Assembly: GCA_001819295.1 (NCBI GenBank)
Contig: MHMD01000006.1
Span: 1-11,539, forward strand
Direction of reading: 5' to 3'
Length of the DNA stretch: 11,539 nt
Source of the DNA: Candidatus Nealsonbacteria bacterium RIFCSPHIGHO2_02_FULL_43_13
GTDB lineage: Bacteria > Patescibacteriota > Minisyncoccia > Minisyncoccales > MHMH01
Made by a program: the position numbers and the translations under genes. The notes under the pieces are model-generated. The model worked only from the letters and a program-made list of their open reading frames with translations, was not told the origin of the DNA and did not search any database. Shown one piece after another: positions 1-5,049 of the stretch (its first letter is position 1; every line of letters begins with the position of its first letter).

Positions 1-52
1 GTGGGTAGTTGTGGTCTTAAGACAGGTTCTAACGTCGTCTACTACTCCCCGC

Positions 53-90
53 AAAATTCAAGGAGGCCATTTTGGCCTCTTTTGAATTTT
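53..90. terminator. Long bidirectional terminator-like hairpin (copy 1)
   Basis: A long stem: AAAATTCAA (53-61) pairs with TTGAATTTT (82-90), and GAGGCCA (63-69) pairs with TGGCCTC (73-79), closing a TTT loop. The A-rich 5' arm and T-rich 3' arm would allow it to work on either strand. It separates the 54-nt core from the branched palindrome. Confidence 0.65.
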
Positions 91-96
91 ATGATG

Positions 97-186
97 GACG
101 AGACTCGAACGCCACCGAGCGAAGCCCAAAGGGCGAAGCGAGAGTGGCGAGTGCCCAGCCCGAAGAGGCGTGGGGCGAGTCTCGTC
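97..186. other. Branched palindromic element (possible structured RNA or DNA), copy 1
   Basis: An 11-bp perfect inverted repeat (GACGAGACTCG 97-107 with CGAGTCTCGTC 176-186) encloses two further stems. Arm 1 is CGCCAC (110-115) with GTGGCG (144-149), holding an inner GCCC-AAA-GGGC hairpin (124-134). Arm 2 is about 153-160 with 167-174 around CGAAGA. The result is a two-armed junction closed by a long stem. It ends in CTCGTCGTCCCCGCCA, and the minus strand carries a TTCGAGT T-loop-like string, so it recalls tRNA 3' ends. No full cloverleaf can be drawn. It lies just upstream of the promoter at 201. Function unknown. Confidence 0.6.
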
Positions 187-200
187 GTCCCCGCCAACTA

Positions 201-229
201 TTGACAATACCACAAAGATGTGGTATTAT
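201..229 (+). promoter_or_regulatory. Sigma70-type promoter with inverted repeat in the spacer (copy 1)
   Basis: TTGACA (201-206) and TATTAT (224-229) are separated by exactly 17 bp. A 9-bp perfect inverted repeat, AATACCACA (206-214) and TGTGGTATT (219-227) around AAGA, fills the spacer and touches both boxes, where a dimeric repressor could bind. Transcription should start near 236, giving a leader of about 29 nt with a good SD before the ATG at 265. The regulator is unknown. Confidence 0.75.
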
Positions 230-264
230 TATAGTATAGAGAATTGGATAAGGAGAGGGTTAAA

Positions 265-522
265 ATGAGTAAATTAAAGAATTGTCCTGATTGTGGTGTA
301 GCACCTGGTCAACCTCACAAAACTGGCTGTGATGTAGAACGCTGTAGTGTTTGTGGTCATCAACGCATAAGTTGTGACTGCAAAAAACGACAAGACAAGG
401 CATTCGCCAGATGGACCGGGTTCTGGCCAGGCGAACTCGAAGCAAGGGAGCTCGGCATAGACTTGAATGAGTTCCATAGACAAGGGTTTCATCAAGTATT
501 CTTTGTAAAACCCAAGGTGTAG
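265..522 (+). CDS. Small cysteine-rich (zinc-knuckle-like) protein, copy 1
   Basis: An 85-aa protein of unknown function. The ATG at 265 is chosen because the SD AGGAGAGGG (251-259) sits at the right distance; a TTG at 244 lies before that SD and is unlikely. The first half has seven Cys (7, 10, 22, 27, 30, 37, 39) and His 18 and 32, arranged as CxxC, a second CxxC and CxC, which suggests two small zinc-binding knuckles. The second half has a conserved-looking WTGFWPGELEARELG segment (residues 50-64) and an acidic, aromatic tail. No signal peptide or membrane segment is seen. I have the impression that similar short hypothetical proteins occur across several phyla, but this is from memory. 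It has its own promoter-operator and terminator, so it is a single-gene cassette. It could be a nucleic-acid-binding or regulatory protein; this is inference. Confidence 0.82.
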   Translation: MSKLKNCPDCGVAPGQPHKTGCDVERCSVCGHQRISCDCKKRQDKAFARWTGFWPGELEARELGIDLNEFHRQGFHQVFFVKPKV

Positions 523-553
523 CTACTTAGAAGGGGCTAATTATTTAGCCTCA

Positions 554-594
554 AACTCCCGAACACAATGCGTGTCTCGGGAGTTCTTGTTTTT
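554..594 (+). terminator. Intrinsic terminator after the cysteine-rich gene (copy 1)
   Basis: A 9-bp stem, AACTCCCGA (554-562) with TCGGGAGTT (577-585), has an inner ACAC/GTGT stem and is followed by a T-rich run to 594. A smaller hairpin GGCTAA/TTAGCC (535-550) precedes it. The 595-741 stretch after it has no convincing gene: it is pyrimidine-rich at first and ends in the sequence leading to the 54-nt core. Confidence 0.85.
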
Positions 595-793
595 ACACAA
601 ACCTCATTTCTCTTATTTCTTCTCTTATCTCTCCCAACTAAAAGTCTAAACGTGTCCAATGGAGGTAAGATATAGTGAATAGCGGGATAGGGTAATTTAG
701 TTGATTTTTGCCGCTTCCAGCGATAACCTCGGAATGAAGAAGTGGGTAGTTGTGGTCTTAAGACAGGTTCTAACGTCGTCTACTACTCCCCGC

Positions 794-831
794 AAAATTC
801 AAGGAGGCCATTTTGGCCTCTTTTGAATTTT
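794..831. terminator. Long bidirectional terminator-like hairpin (copy 2)
   Basis: Same hairpin as at 53-90, in the second repeat unit. Confidence 0.65.
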
Positions 832-837
832 ATGATG

Positions 838-927
838 GACGAGACTCGAACGCCACCGAGCGAAGCCCAAAGGGCGAAGCGAGAGTGGCGAGTGCCCAGC
901 CCGAAGAGGCGTGGGGCGAGTCTCGTC
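838..927. other. Branched palindromic element, copy 2
   Basis: Identical to 97-186, in the second repeat unit. Confidence 0.6.
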
Positions 928-941
928 GTCCCCGCCAACTA

Positions 942-970
942 TTGACAATACCACAAAGATGTGGTATTAT
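942..970 (+). promoter_or_regulatory. Sigma70-type promoter with inverted repeat in the spacer (copy 2)
   Basis: Identical to 201-229: TTGACA 942-947, TATTAT 965-970, and the same 9-bp inverted repeat at 947-968. It drives the second copy of the 85-aa gene. Confidence 0.75.
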
Positions 971-1005
971 TATAGTATAGAGAATTGGATAAGGAGAGGG
1001 TTAAA

Positions 1006-1263
1006 ATGAGTAAATTAAAGAATTGTCCTGATTGTGGTGTAGCACCTGGTCAACCTCACAAAACTGGCTGTGATGTAGAACGCTGTAGTGTTTGTGGTCA
1101 TCAACGCATAAGTTGTGACTGCAAAAAACGACAAGACAAGGCATTCGCCAGATGGACCGGGTTCTGGCCAGGCGAACTCGAAGCAAGGGAGCTCGGCATA
1201 GACTTGAATGAGTTCCATAGACAAGGGTTTCATCAAGTATTCTTTGTAAAACCCAAGGTGTAG
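1006..1263 (+). CDS. Small cysteine-rich (zinc-knuckle-like) protein, copy 2
   Basis: Identical 85-aa product to the gene at 265-522, in the second tandem unit, with the same SD (AGGAGAGGG at 992-1000), promoter and terminator. Two unaltered copies mean either recent duplication, gene-dosage amplification or an assembly artefact. The protein's Cys pairs and WPG-containing second half are as described for copy 1. Confidence 0.82.
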   Translation: MSKLKNCPDCGVAPGQPHKTGCDVERCSVCGHQRISCDCKKRQDKAFARWTGFWPGELEARELGIDLNEFHRQGFHQVFFVKPKV

Positions 1264-1294
1264 CTACTTAGAAGGGGCTAATTATTTAGCCTCA

Positions 1295-1335
1295 AACTCC
1301 CGAACACAATGCGTGTCTCGGGAGTTCTTGTTTTT
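1295..1335 (+). terminator. Intrinsic terminator after the cysteine-rich gene (copy 2)
   Basis: Identical to 554-594, in the second repeat unit. Confidence 0.85.
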
Positions 1336-1482
1336 ACACAAACCTCATTTCTCTTATTTCTTCTCTTATCTCTCCCAACTAAAAGTCTAAACGTGTCCAA
1401 TGGAGGTAAGATATAGTGAATAGCGGGATAGGGTAATTTAGTTGATTTTTGCCGCTTCCAGCGATAACCTCGGAATGAAGAA

Positions 1483-1536
1483 GTGGGTAGTTGTGGTCTT
1501 AAGACAGGTTCTAACGTCGTCTACTACTCCCCGCAA
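1483..1536. repeat. Partial third copy of the repeat (54-nt core)
   Basis: The first 54 nt of the unit recur here and identity ends after position 1536, where unique sequence begins. The layout is therefore core-insert-core-insert-core. The 54 nt can fold: GTAGT (1487-1491) and AGAC (1502-1505) pair with the adjacent GTCT and ACTAC (1519-1527). It also contains the 10-bp palindrome GTCTTAAGAC. In this last copy the core runs straight into an intrinsic terminator (1543-1568), so it could be the 3' end of a small RNA or an attachment-like site. Confidence 0.8.
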
Positions 1537-1542
1537 CGGTTT

Positions 1543-1568
1543 TCAAGCCATCAGGGCTTGATTTTTTT
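1543..1568 (+). terminator. Intrinsic terminator after the partial third repeat
   Basis: TCAAGCC (1543-1549) pairs with GGCTTGA (1555-1561) across a 5-nt loop, followed by seven T (1562-1568). It lies 7 nt after the 54-nt core, so any RNA ending in the core would stop here. In the full copies a different hairpin (53-90) occupies the same position. Confidence 0.85.
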
Positions 1569-1584
1569 ATTGCAGGTAGTATAA

Positions 1585-1602
1585 AGAAAATAGCTATTTT
1601 CT
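1585..1602. promoter_or_regulatory. 18-bp perfect palindrome, candidate operator
   Basis: AGAAAATAG (1585-1593) is followed directly by its reverse complement CTATTTTCT (1594-1602). It lies between the terminator at 1543-1568 and the 52-aa gene at 1638. A weak TTGCAG (1570-1575) could be a -35 box, with TATTTT (1595-1600) as a poorly spaced -10. It is the right size for a dimeric repressor site; no regulator is identified. Confidence 0.45.
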
Positions 1603-1637
1603 AATTACCAATAAAGAAACACTTAAGGAGGTATGTA

Positions 1638-1796
1638 ATGCAAAAAGTATTGACTCCCAGTAAAGTCAGAGAAATGCTTGAAAAAGCAAGTAGGGACCTT
1701 CGTGAAGAGGAAAGAAGAAGGAAAAAGATGGGCATAAGAAGACCAGAAGAGCCAGGCCTTACCCCCGAAGCAAGACATTTCCAGTTTAAATTTTAG
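1638..1796 (+). CDS. Small basic protein of unknown function (52 aa)
   Basis: The ATG at 1638 follows a strong SD, AAGGAGG (1625-1631), with a 6-nt gap, and the frame runs 52 codons to TAG. The N-terminal half begins LTPSKVREMLEKAS and continues into a highly charged helix rich in Arg, Glu and Lys (residues 9-35). The C-terminal part is PEEPGLTPEARHFQFKF. No Cys, signal peptide or membrane segment is present. The family is not recognised. It probably shares a transcript with the 49-aa gene 30 nt downstream, ending at the terminator at 2004. The SD and lack of internal stops support a real gene, but short length keeps confidence moderate. Confidence 0.6.
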   Translation: MQKVLTPSKVREMLEKASRDLREEERRRKKMGIRRPEEPGLTPEARHFQFKF

Positions 1797-1826
1797 TTGT
1801 AAAGAACAGAAATTCAGGGGAAAACA

Positions 1827-1976
1827 GTGACTCATCCTGTTTGGAATGGTCCGTTTCCGCTTTCCGGCAGCGGCGAGGTTCGATCCGAAACAGTTCCTTT
1901 TTGTCCGAAATGCGAAGAAGAGCCAGGTTCCCACGGGGTGCCGATAAGTCCCAAGGGTAGCTACCATAATCCTTAG
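1827..1976 (+). CDS. Very small CxxC protein of unknown function (49 aa)
   Basis: A GTG start at 1827 preceded by AGGGGAAAA (1816-1824), which gives a usable SD. The 49 codons read through to TAG and contain VPFCPKCEEEPGSHGVPIS (residues 23-41). Cys26 and Cys29 form a single CxxC, with His36 nearby: half of a zinc site, so it might need to dimerise or bind a partner. It follows the 52-aa gene by 30 nt and precedes a terminator. It is a third small Cys-containing gene in the same neighbourhood as the tandem 85-aa genes, suggesting a cluster of related accessory small proteins. This is suggestive only. Confidence 0.5.
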   Translation: MTHPVWNGPFPLSGSGEVRSETVPFCPKCEEEPGSHGVPISPKGSYHNP

Positions 1977-2003
1977 TCCAATTATCTTAAGGGGACGTAA
2001 ATT

Positions 2004-2033
2004 AGCGGGGCGATGATTTCACCCCGCTTTTTC
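2004..2033 (+). terminator. Intrinsic terminator after the small-gene pair
   Basis: AGCGGGG (2004-2010) pairs with CCCCGCT (2022-2028), followed by a T run to 2032. Confidence 0.88.
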
Positions 2034-2082
2034 ATTTTTCCAAACTCAAAATTGGCACTCTCAAAACCCTCCTTTGTATAAA

Positions 2083-2132
2083 GCTTCGGATGGGCGAAGC
2101 AGGTTCTGATTCGACTACGCTCACTAACGACG
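2083..2132. repeat. Hairpin plus TTCGACTACGCTCACT-type dispersed-repeat fragment
   Basis: GCTTCG (2083-2088) pairs with CGAAGC (2095-2100), followed by TTCGACTACGCTCACTAACG (2110-2129). Strings of this kind (TTCGACTACGCTCA) recur as intergenic repeats in many environmental bacterial genomes; this is from memory. No gene is seen between the terminator at 2033 and the promoter at 2135. Confidence 0.35.
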
Positions 2133-2134
2133 GC

Positions 2135-2164
2135 TTGACACTGTAATTTAATACACGATATAAT
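2135..2164 (+). promoter_or_regulatory. Consensus promoter for a leaderless transcript
   Basis: TTGACA (2135-2140) and TATAAT (2159-2164), both perfect consensus, have an 18-bp spacer. A start about 7 nt after the -10 box falls at 2171, only two bases before the ATG at 2173. There is no room for an SD, so the mRNA should be leaderless. Confidence 0.85.
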
Positions 2165-2172
2165 ATAAATAT

Positions 2173-2490
2173 ATGGACAAAGATTTCAGCGAAATAATTG
2201 AATATTTAGACGGAAAATTTTCTGGGGTGGACGAAAAATTCTCCGGCATAGACGAAAAATTCTCCGGCATAGACGGAAGGCTTATTGATTTAGATAATAA
2301 AATAGAAGAACTTAAAGAGAATAAGGCAGATAAATCAGATATTAGCACACTAATGAGCGCTATCGATGCTTATGCCAAGAAAGCCGATACGTATTTTCAA
2401 GAAATGGTAATGTTGAGCCATAAAGTTAATAGATTAGAAAAATGGATTCAAGAAATAGCCGAGAAGGTGGGGATTAGATTGGAATATTAA
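2173..2490 (+). CDS. Heptad-repeat coiled-coil protein (105 aa)
   Basis: Function unknown. Residues 10-50 are a run of heptads, with near-identical units GKFSGVD, EKFSGID, EKFSGID, GRLIDLD and NKIEELK, giving regular hydrophobic positions for a coiled coil. A second helical part (residues 57-98) ends in an amphipathic segment with LEKWIQEIAEKVGIRLEY at the C-terminus. No Cys, signal peptide or membrane segment. Short coiled-coil proteins of this look are frequent in CPR genomes, and the heptads resemble phage tail-fibre or SlyX-like stalks, but no specific role follows. The start is fixed by the promoter: the ATG lies at the predicted transcription start. It is the only gene left of 6150 without an SD. 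Confidence 0.85.
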   Translation: MDKDFSEIIEYLDGKFSGVDEKFSGIDEKFSGIDGRLIDLDNKIEELKENKADKSDISTLMSAIDAYAKKADTYFQEMVMLSHKVNRLEKWIQEIAEKVGIRLEY

Positions 2491-2519
2491 ATAAAATTGA
2501 TTTTTGCGTTTTTAATTTT

Positions 2520-2545
2520 CAGGCCCGCAAGAGCTTGTTTTTCTT
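2520..2545 (+). terminator. Weak intrinsic terminator after the coiled-coil gene
   Basis: CAGGC (2520-2524) pairs with GCTTG (2533-2537, one G-T pair) across an 8-nt loop, followed by TTTTTCTTTTT. The stem is short, so termination may be partial. Confidence 0.4.
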
Positions 2546-2600
2546 TTTGGGATGTGATAGAAAGATCGGAGGAAAAAGGAGGTGAAATAGGGTAAGTTTT

Positions 2601-2656
2601 TTGACAACAAAATAGGGGCTAAAAAATAAAAAAACGATAAGGAGGAAAGGAAAAAC
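2601..2656 (+). promoter_or_regulatory. Possible promoter and leader of pyrF
   Basis: TTGACA (2601-2606) is a perfect -35 box, but the expected -10 position (2624-2629, AAATAA) is poor. A good SD, AAGGAGG (2639-2645), lies 11 nt before pyrF. A second SD-like AAGGAGGTGAAAT at 2577-2589 leads to no open frame. No PyrR-type attenuator or riboswitch is seen. Confidence 0.4.
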
Positions 2657-3397
2657 ATGGAAGTAAGTGAAAGGTTGATTGTAGCGGCGGATTACGATCC
2701 CAGGAAATTAGGCGGCATAATCGGTGTTAAGAACGAAGTATTGAAGCTCGCGGAATCGTTAAAGGGTCTCGGCGTCATCATCAAGGTTAACTCCGTGCTT
2801 CGCGCCCGTGGCTATGAGCTCATTGAAGGTCTGCACGGTCTCGGTCTGCGGGTTTTTGCCGACCTGAAGCTCATCGATATCCCAAACACTATGGAAACGG
2901 ACGGCGCCATGCTCGCCGAGGTCAAGCCGGAGCTTGTGACCGTAATGTGCTGTGCCGGCATCGATGGAATGCGCGCCGTGCAGAAAGCAATCGGCGGAAC
3001 CACTGAAGTGCTCGGCGTCTCGGTTCTTACTTCCCTTGACGAGGAAGAATGCCAGGCTATCTTTACCTGTTCTACCAAAGCCGGAGTACTCCGTTTCGCG
3101 CGCATGGCTCAGCTTGCCGACTTGGGAGGCCTCATTCTCTCGTCGCAAGAGGCGGAAATGCTCGGGGCAAAGCAAGAATTGGTACTTACTCTCAATACGC
3201 CGGGCATCAGACCAGATTGGTCTCTGGTGGCGGGTGACGATCAAAAGAGAGTGATGACTCCAGGGAAGGCAATCAAGGCTGGCGTTAAACGCATTGTCGT
3301 TGGCCGCCCGATTACTCAAGCGAAGGATCCCAGAGGGGCGGTGGAAAAAACTCTTCAAGAGATTGAAGAGGCACTGAAGGAAAGTAGCACGGTTTAA
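2657..3397 (+). CDS. pyrF: Orotidine 5'-phosphate decarboxylase
   Basis: Catalyses OMP to UMP, the last step of de novo UMP synthesis, in the cytoplasm. At 246 aa it has normal length for the family. The family signature is present: substrate-binding Asp12, Lys43 in IIKVN, and the catalytic set DLKLIDIPNT with Asp69, Lys71 and Asp74. The usual His of LKFHDIP is Ile73 here. TPGIRP (181-186) and VVGRPI (214-219) form the phosphate-binding side of the TIM barrel. It starts at an ATG with SD AAGGAGG. pyrE follows after 34 nt and pyrD-pyrC lie further down, consistent with a pyrimidine operon. The coding sequence looks GC-richer than the core genes at the right end, a hint of different ancestry. 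Confidence 0.96.
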   Translation: MEVSERLIVAADYDPRKLGGIIGVKNEVLKLAESLKGLGVIIKVNSVLRARGYELIEGLHGLGLRVFADLKLIDIPNTMETDGAMLAEVKPELVTVMCCAGIDGMRAVQKAIGGTTEVLGVSVLTSLDEEECQAIFTCSTKAGVLRFARMAQLADLGGLILSSQEAEMLGAKQELVLTLNTPGIRPDWSLVAGDDQKRVMTPGKAIKAGVKRIVVGRPITQAKDPRGAVEKTLQEIEEALKESSTV

Positions 3398-3431
3398 GCC
3401 GCGCCACTAAAAAATCCAAGGAGGTGAAAAG

Positions 3432-4019
3432 GTGAACCAAGAAGAAAGGATTGAGTTATTCAGGCAAACAACCGCTTTTCTCTCCGGCCACTTCCTCTTG
3501 CACTCCGGTCTTCATGCCGATAAATATGTGGCAAAGAGGCGTCTATATTCAAGTCCTCGCAAGGTAAAGGAATTGTGCCTCGAGATTACTAAGCATTTCC
3601 GGGATCTGGAAGTGCAAGCTGTTGCTTCTCCAGCAGTCGGGGGAGTGGCTCTGTCGCAATGGGTTGGAATTCATTTCGCCGATTTGCTTGGTCGCGAGGT
3701 TCCGGCTGTATTTGTGGAAAAAGACGAGGATAATCCGAGAGAATTCAAATTCTCGGAAGGGTGCGGCGACTTTATCGTCGGCAAAAAAACCCTGCTCGTC
3801 GATGACGTTTTGACAACGGGTGGGTCAATTGAAGCCGCGCGAAGGGCTATCATCAAAGCAGGTGGCACCGTGATTGCAGTGGCTGTCCTGTGGCAGAGAT
3901 GCGAAAAGATAGAGCTGGACGTGCCCTTCTATGCGCTGATACACAAGGTCTTTCCGTCGTGGGCTCCTCCAGAATGCCCTCTCTGTGCAAAAAATATCCC
4001 TTTGATTAAGCCACACTAA
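3432..4019 (+). CDS. pyrE: Orotate phosphoribosyltransferase
   Basis: Joins orotate and PRPP to give OMP, the substrate of the PyrF encoded just upstream. It has 195 aa. It starts at GTG, fixed by the SD AAGGAGGTG directly before it. GHFLLHSGLHADKYV (19-33) is the substrate loop seen in the family, and LLVDDVLTTGGS (121-132) is the PRPP-binding motif with acidic Asp124-Asp125. The C-terminus, CPLCAKNIPLIKPH, carries a CxxC and resembles the Thermus-type OPRT subfamily (TIGR01367, from memory) rather than the E. coli type. The gap after pyrF is 34 nt. An intrinsic terminator immediately follows, so pyrFE and pyrDC can be separate transcripts. Confidence 0.96.
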   Translation: MNQEERIELFRQTTAFLSGHFLLHSGLHADKYVAKRRLYSSPRKVKELCLEITKHFRDLEVQAVASPAVGGVALSQWVGIHFADLLGREVPAVFVEKDEDNPREFKFSEGCGDFIVGKKTLLVDDVLTTGGSIEAARRAIIKAGGTVIAVAVLWQRCEKIELDVPFYALIHKVFPSWAPPECPLCAKNIPLIKPH

Positions 4020-4032
4020 GGAATAGGCAAAT

Positions 4033-4077
4033 CCGCTGGAGGCTGAGTTTTAAGCCTCAGCACCAGCGGCTTTTTTA
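4033..4077 (+). terminator. Strong intrinsic terminator after pyrE
   Basis: CCGCTGG (4033-4039) pairs with CCAGCGG (4063-4069), and inner GCTGAG (4042-4047) pairs with CTCAGC (4056-4061). Six T follow at 4071-4076. It sits in the middle of the pyr cluster. Confidence 0.9.
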
Positions 4078-4081
4078 TTCT

Positions 4082-4109
4082 TTGACTAACTTTTTAGATG
4101 TGGTAACTT
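4082..4109 (+). promoter_or_regulatory. Probable promoter of pyrD-pyrC
   Basis: TTGACT (4082-4087) and TAACTT (4104-4109) have a 16-bp spacer, with an extended TG at 4101-4102. It starts 5 nt after the terminator, so pyrDC can be transcribed on its own. The -10 box is weak. Confidence 0.45.
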
Positions 4110-4128
4110 CAAAAGGAGGAGGTGTACC

Positions 4129-5049
4129 TTGATAAAATTAAGTAACGGTCACCAGCTTGAATTTGTAGCAGCTTCAGGAAGTTTAGCTTTCGATGGCCGA
4201 GGTTGGCCTTGGGAATGGCCACTTCGCTGGACGGGACTGTTGGATCCGCGCCTATTTACCGTCACCGCGAAGACCCTACTTCCGACAGAATGGAAGGGCA
4301 ATCTTCGCTGGGCTCATCCTTTTGACGTGTTGAAGTTTGTTTCCAGAGAAGGCAATCCTATTAATCCCGCCATCGCCATTGCAAGGCGCGGTTCAATCGG
4401 TGGTGTAGTTAACGCCATCGGGCTGACCGGCCCCGGGATTGATAAGTGGCTGAAAAGGGATTACCCCGTTATCGAGAGTAAGGGTTACAAGGTTATCGTT
4501 TCCATTACTGGCCCTGGGGGCGGCCAAGGGTGCTTTGAAATGGTGAAACGTCTCGAAGGCATCAATATCGTAGGTATTGAATTTAATGCTTCCTGCCCGA
4601 ATACTGACCCGACGCTTTTGCAAAATCCGGACATAGTTGTTGCGCAATGTCGTGCGATAAAAGAAGCAACGGATCGCCCGCTTTTATTGAAATTAAGCTA
4701 CAGCCAGCCTTATTGCGAAATTGCCAAAAGGGTCGAGGGCCTTGTCGAGGCGATCAGTATCAACACTGTTCCCTGGAAATTAGTTTTCGGAGACAAAGCG
4801 TCTCCTTTGGCAAGATACGGCGGCGGTGGCGTTTCTGGTCCTGTTGCCCAGCCCTTTATCTGGAGAATGATCTCAGAGTTGGCAAGAACTACATCTATTC
4901 CGATTATTGGAGCTGGCGTTTGGGAATACGAAGACATTGCTCGTCTTAAAACACTCAGAGCTTCAGCTATTCATTTCGGAACAATCTTTTTCCACCCTTG
5001 GAAGCCGACTAGTTATGTTAAAAAATGGATGGAGGTAAGGTATGAGTGA
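4129..5049 (+). CDS. pyrD: Dihydroorotate dehydrogenase (class 1-like)
   Basis: Oxidises dihydroorotate to orotate with FMN. Its 306 aa match soluble class 1 enzymes; there is no N-terminal membrane helix of the class 2 type. The TTG start is set by a very strong SD (AAAAGGAGGAGG, 4111-4122). Visible motifs: NAIGLTGPG (95-103), IEFNASCPNT (150-159) with catalytic Cys156 as in class 1, FMN-contacting Lys188 in LLLKLS, INT (211-213), the phosphate loop GGGGVSGP (231-238), and IIGAGV in place of the usual IxGvGGI. No pyrK partner is present, so a class 1A-type (fumarate) or other acceptor is likely; the sequence does not decide. The 3' end overlaps pyrC by 8 nt. Confidence 0.94.
   Translation: MIKLSNGHQLEFVAASGSLAFDGRGWPWEWPLRWTGLLDPRLFTVTAKTLLPTEWKGNLRWAHPFDVLKFVSREGNPINPAIAIARRGSIGGVVNAIGLTGPGIDKWLKRDYPVIESKGYKVIVSITGPGGGQGCFEMVKRLEGINIVGIEFNASCPNTDPTLLQNPDIVVAQCRAIKEATDRPLLLKLSYSQPYCEIAKRVEGLVEAISINTVPWKLVFGDKASPLARYGGGGVSGPVAQPFIWRMISELARTTSIPIIGAGVWEYEDIARLKTLRASAIHFGTIFFHPWKPTSYVKKWMEVRYE

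Larger units (their letters stand above)
1..741. repeat. 741-bp tandem repeat unit, copy 1
   Basis: The sequence repeats with a period of 741 bp: position i matches i+741 from 1 through 795. I saw no mismatch when reading the copies against each other, and the encoded 85-aa proteins are identical. The unit contains a terminator-like hairpin, a branched palindromic block, a promoter with an internal inverted repeat, a cysteine-rich small gene and an intrinsic terminator. The repeat may continue left of the window, so the unit boundary used here is arbitrary in phase. Identity over non-coding as well as coding bases implies very recent amplification, or an assembly that walked a small circle or repeat twice. 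Confidence 0.95.
742..1482. repeat. 741-bp tandem repeat unit, copy 2
   Basis: Second full copy, directly abutting the first in the same orientation. It has the same hairpin (794-831), branched palindrome (838-927), promoter (942-970), gene (1006-1263) and terminator (1295-1335). Confidence 0.95.

Noticed and set aside
20..60. preQ1-I riboswitch-like string (AGGTTCTAACG) in the 54-nt core
   Set aside because: The required P1 stem, C-rich segment and AAAAAACTA tail do not line up, and no queuosine gene follows.
97..197. tRNA gene on either strand
   Set aside because: T-loop-like TTCGAGT and a CCGCCA end are present, but no acceptor 5' strand, D arm or anticodon arm can be placed; kept only as a branched palindrome.
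1..204. 67-codon open frame on the plus strand (repeated at 742-945)
   Set aside because: It runs through the 53-90 hairpin and the branched palindrome, starts with GTG without SD at the window edge, and has no protein-like pattern.
1..1536. CRISPR array
   Set aside because: The repeat period is 741 bp with a gene inside each unit, unlike short repeats with unique spacers; no cas genes are present.
1623..1967. 114-codon open frame on the minus strand
   Set aside because: It overlaps two SD-led plus-strand small genes, has no SD or promoter of its own, and its translation is rich in Phe, Cys and Ser with no domain pattern.
2491..2656. PyrR-type attenuator or riboswitch before pyrF
   Set aside because: No competing anti-terminator and terminator stems or PyrR-binding loop are seen; only a weak hairpin at 2520-2545 belonging to the preceding gene.
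2759..3358. 199-codon minus-strand frame opposite pyrF
   Set aside because: Shadow of the clearly recognised pyrF coding sequence.
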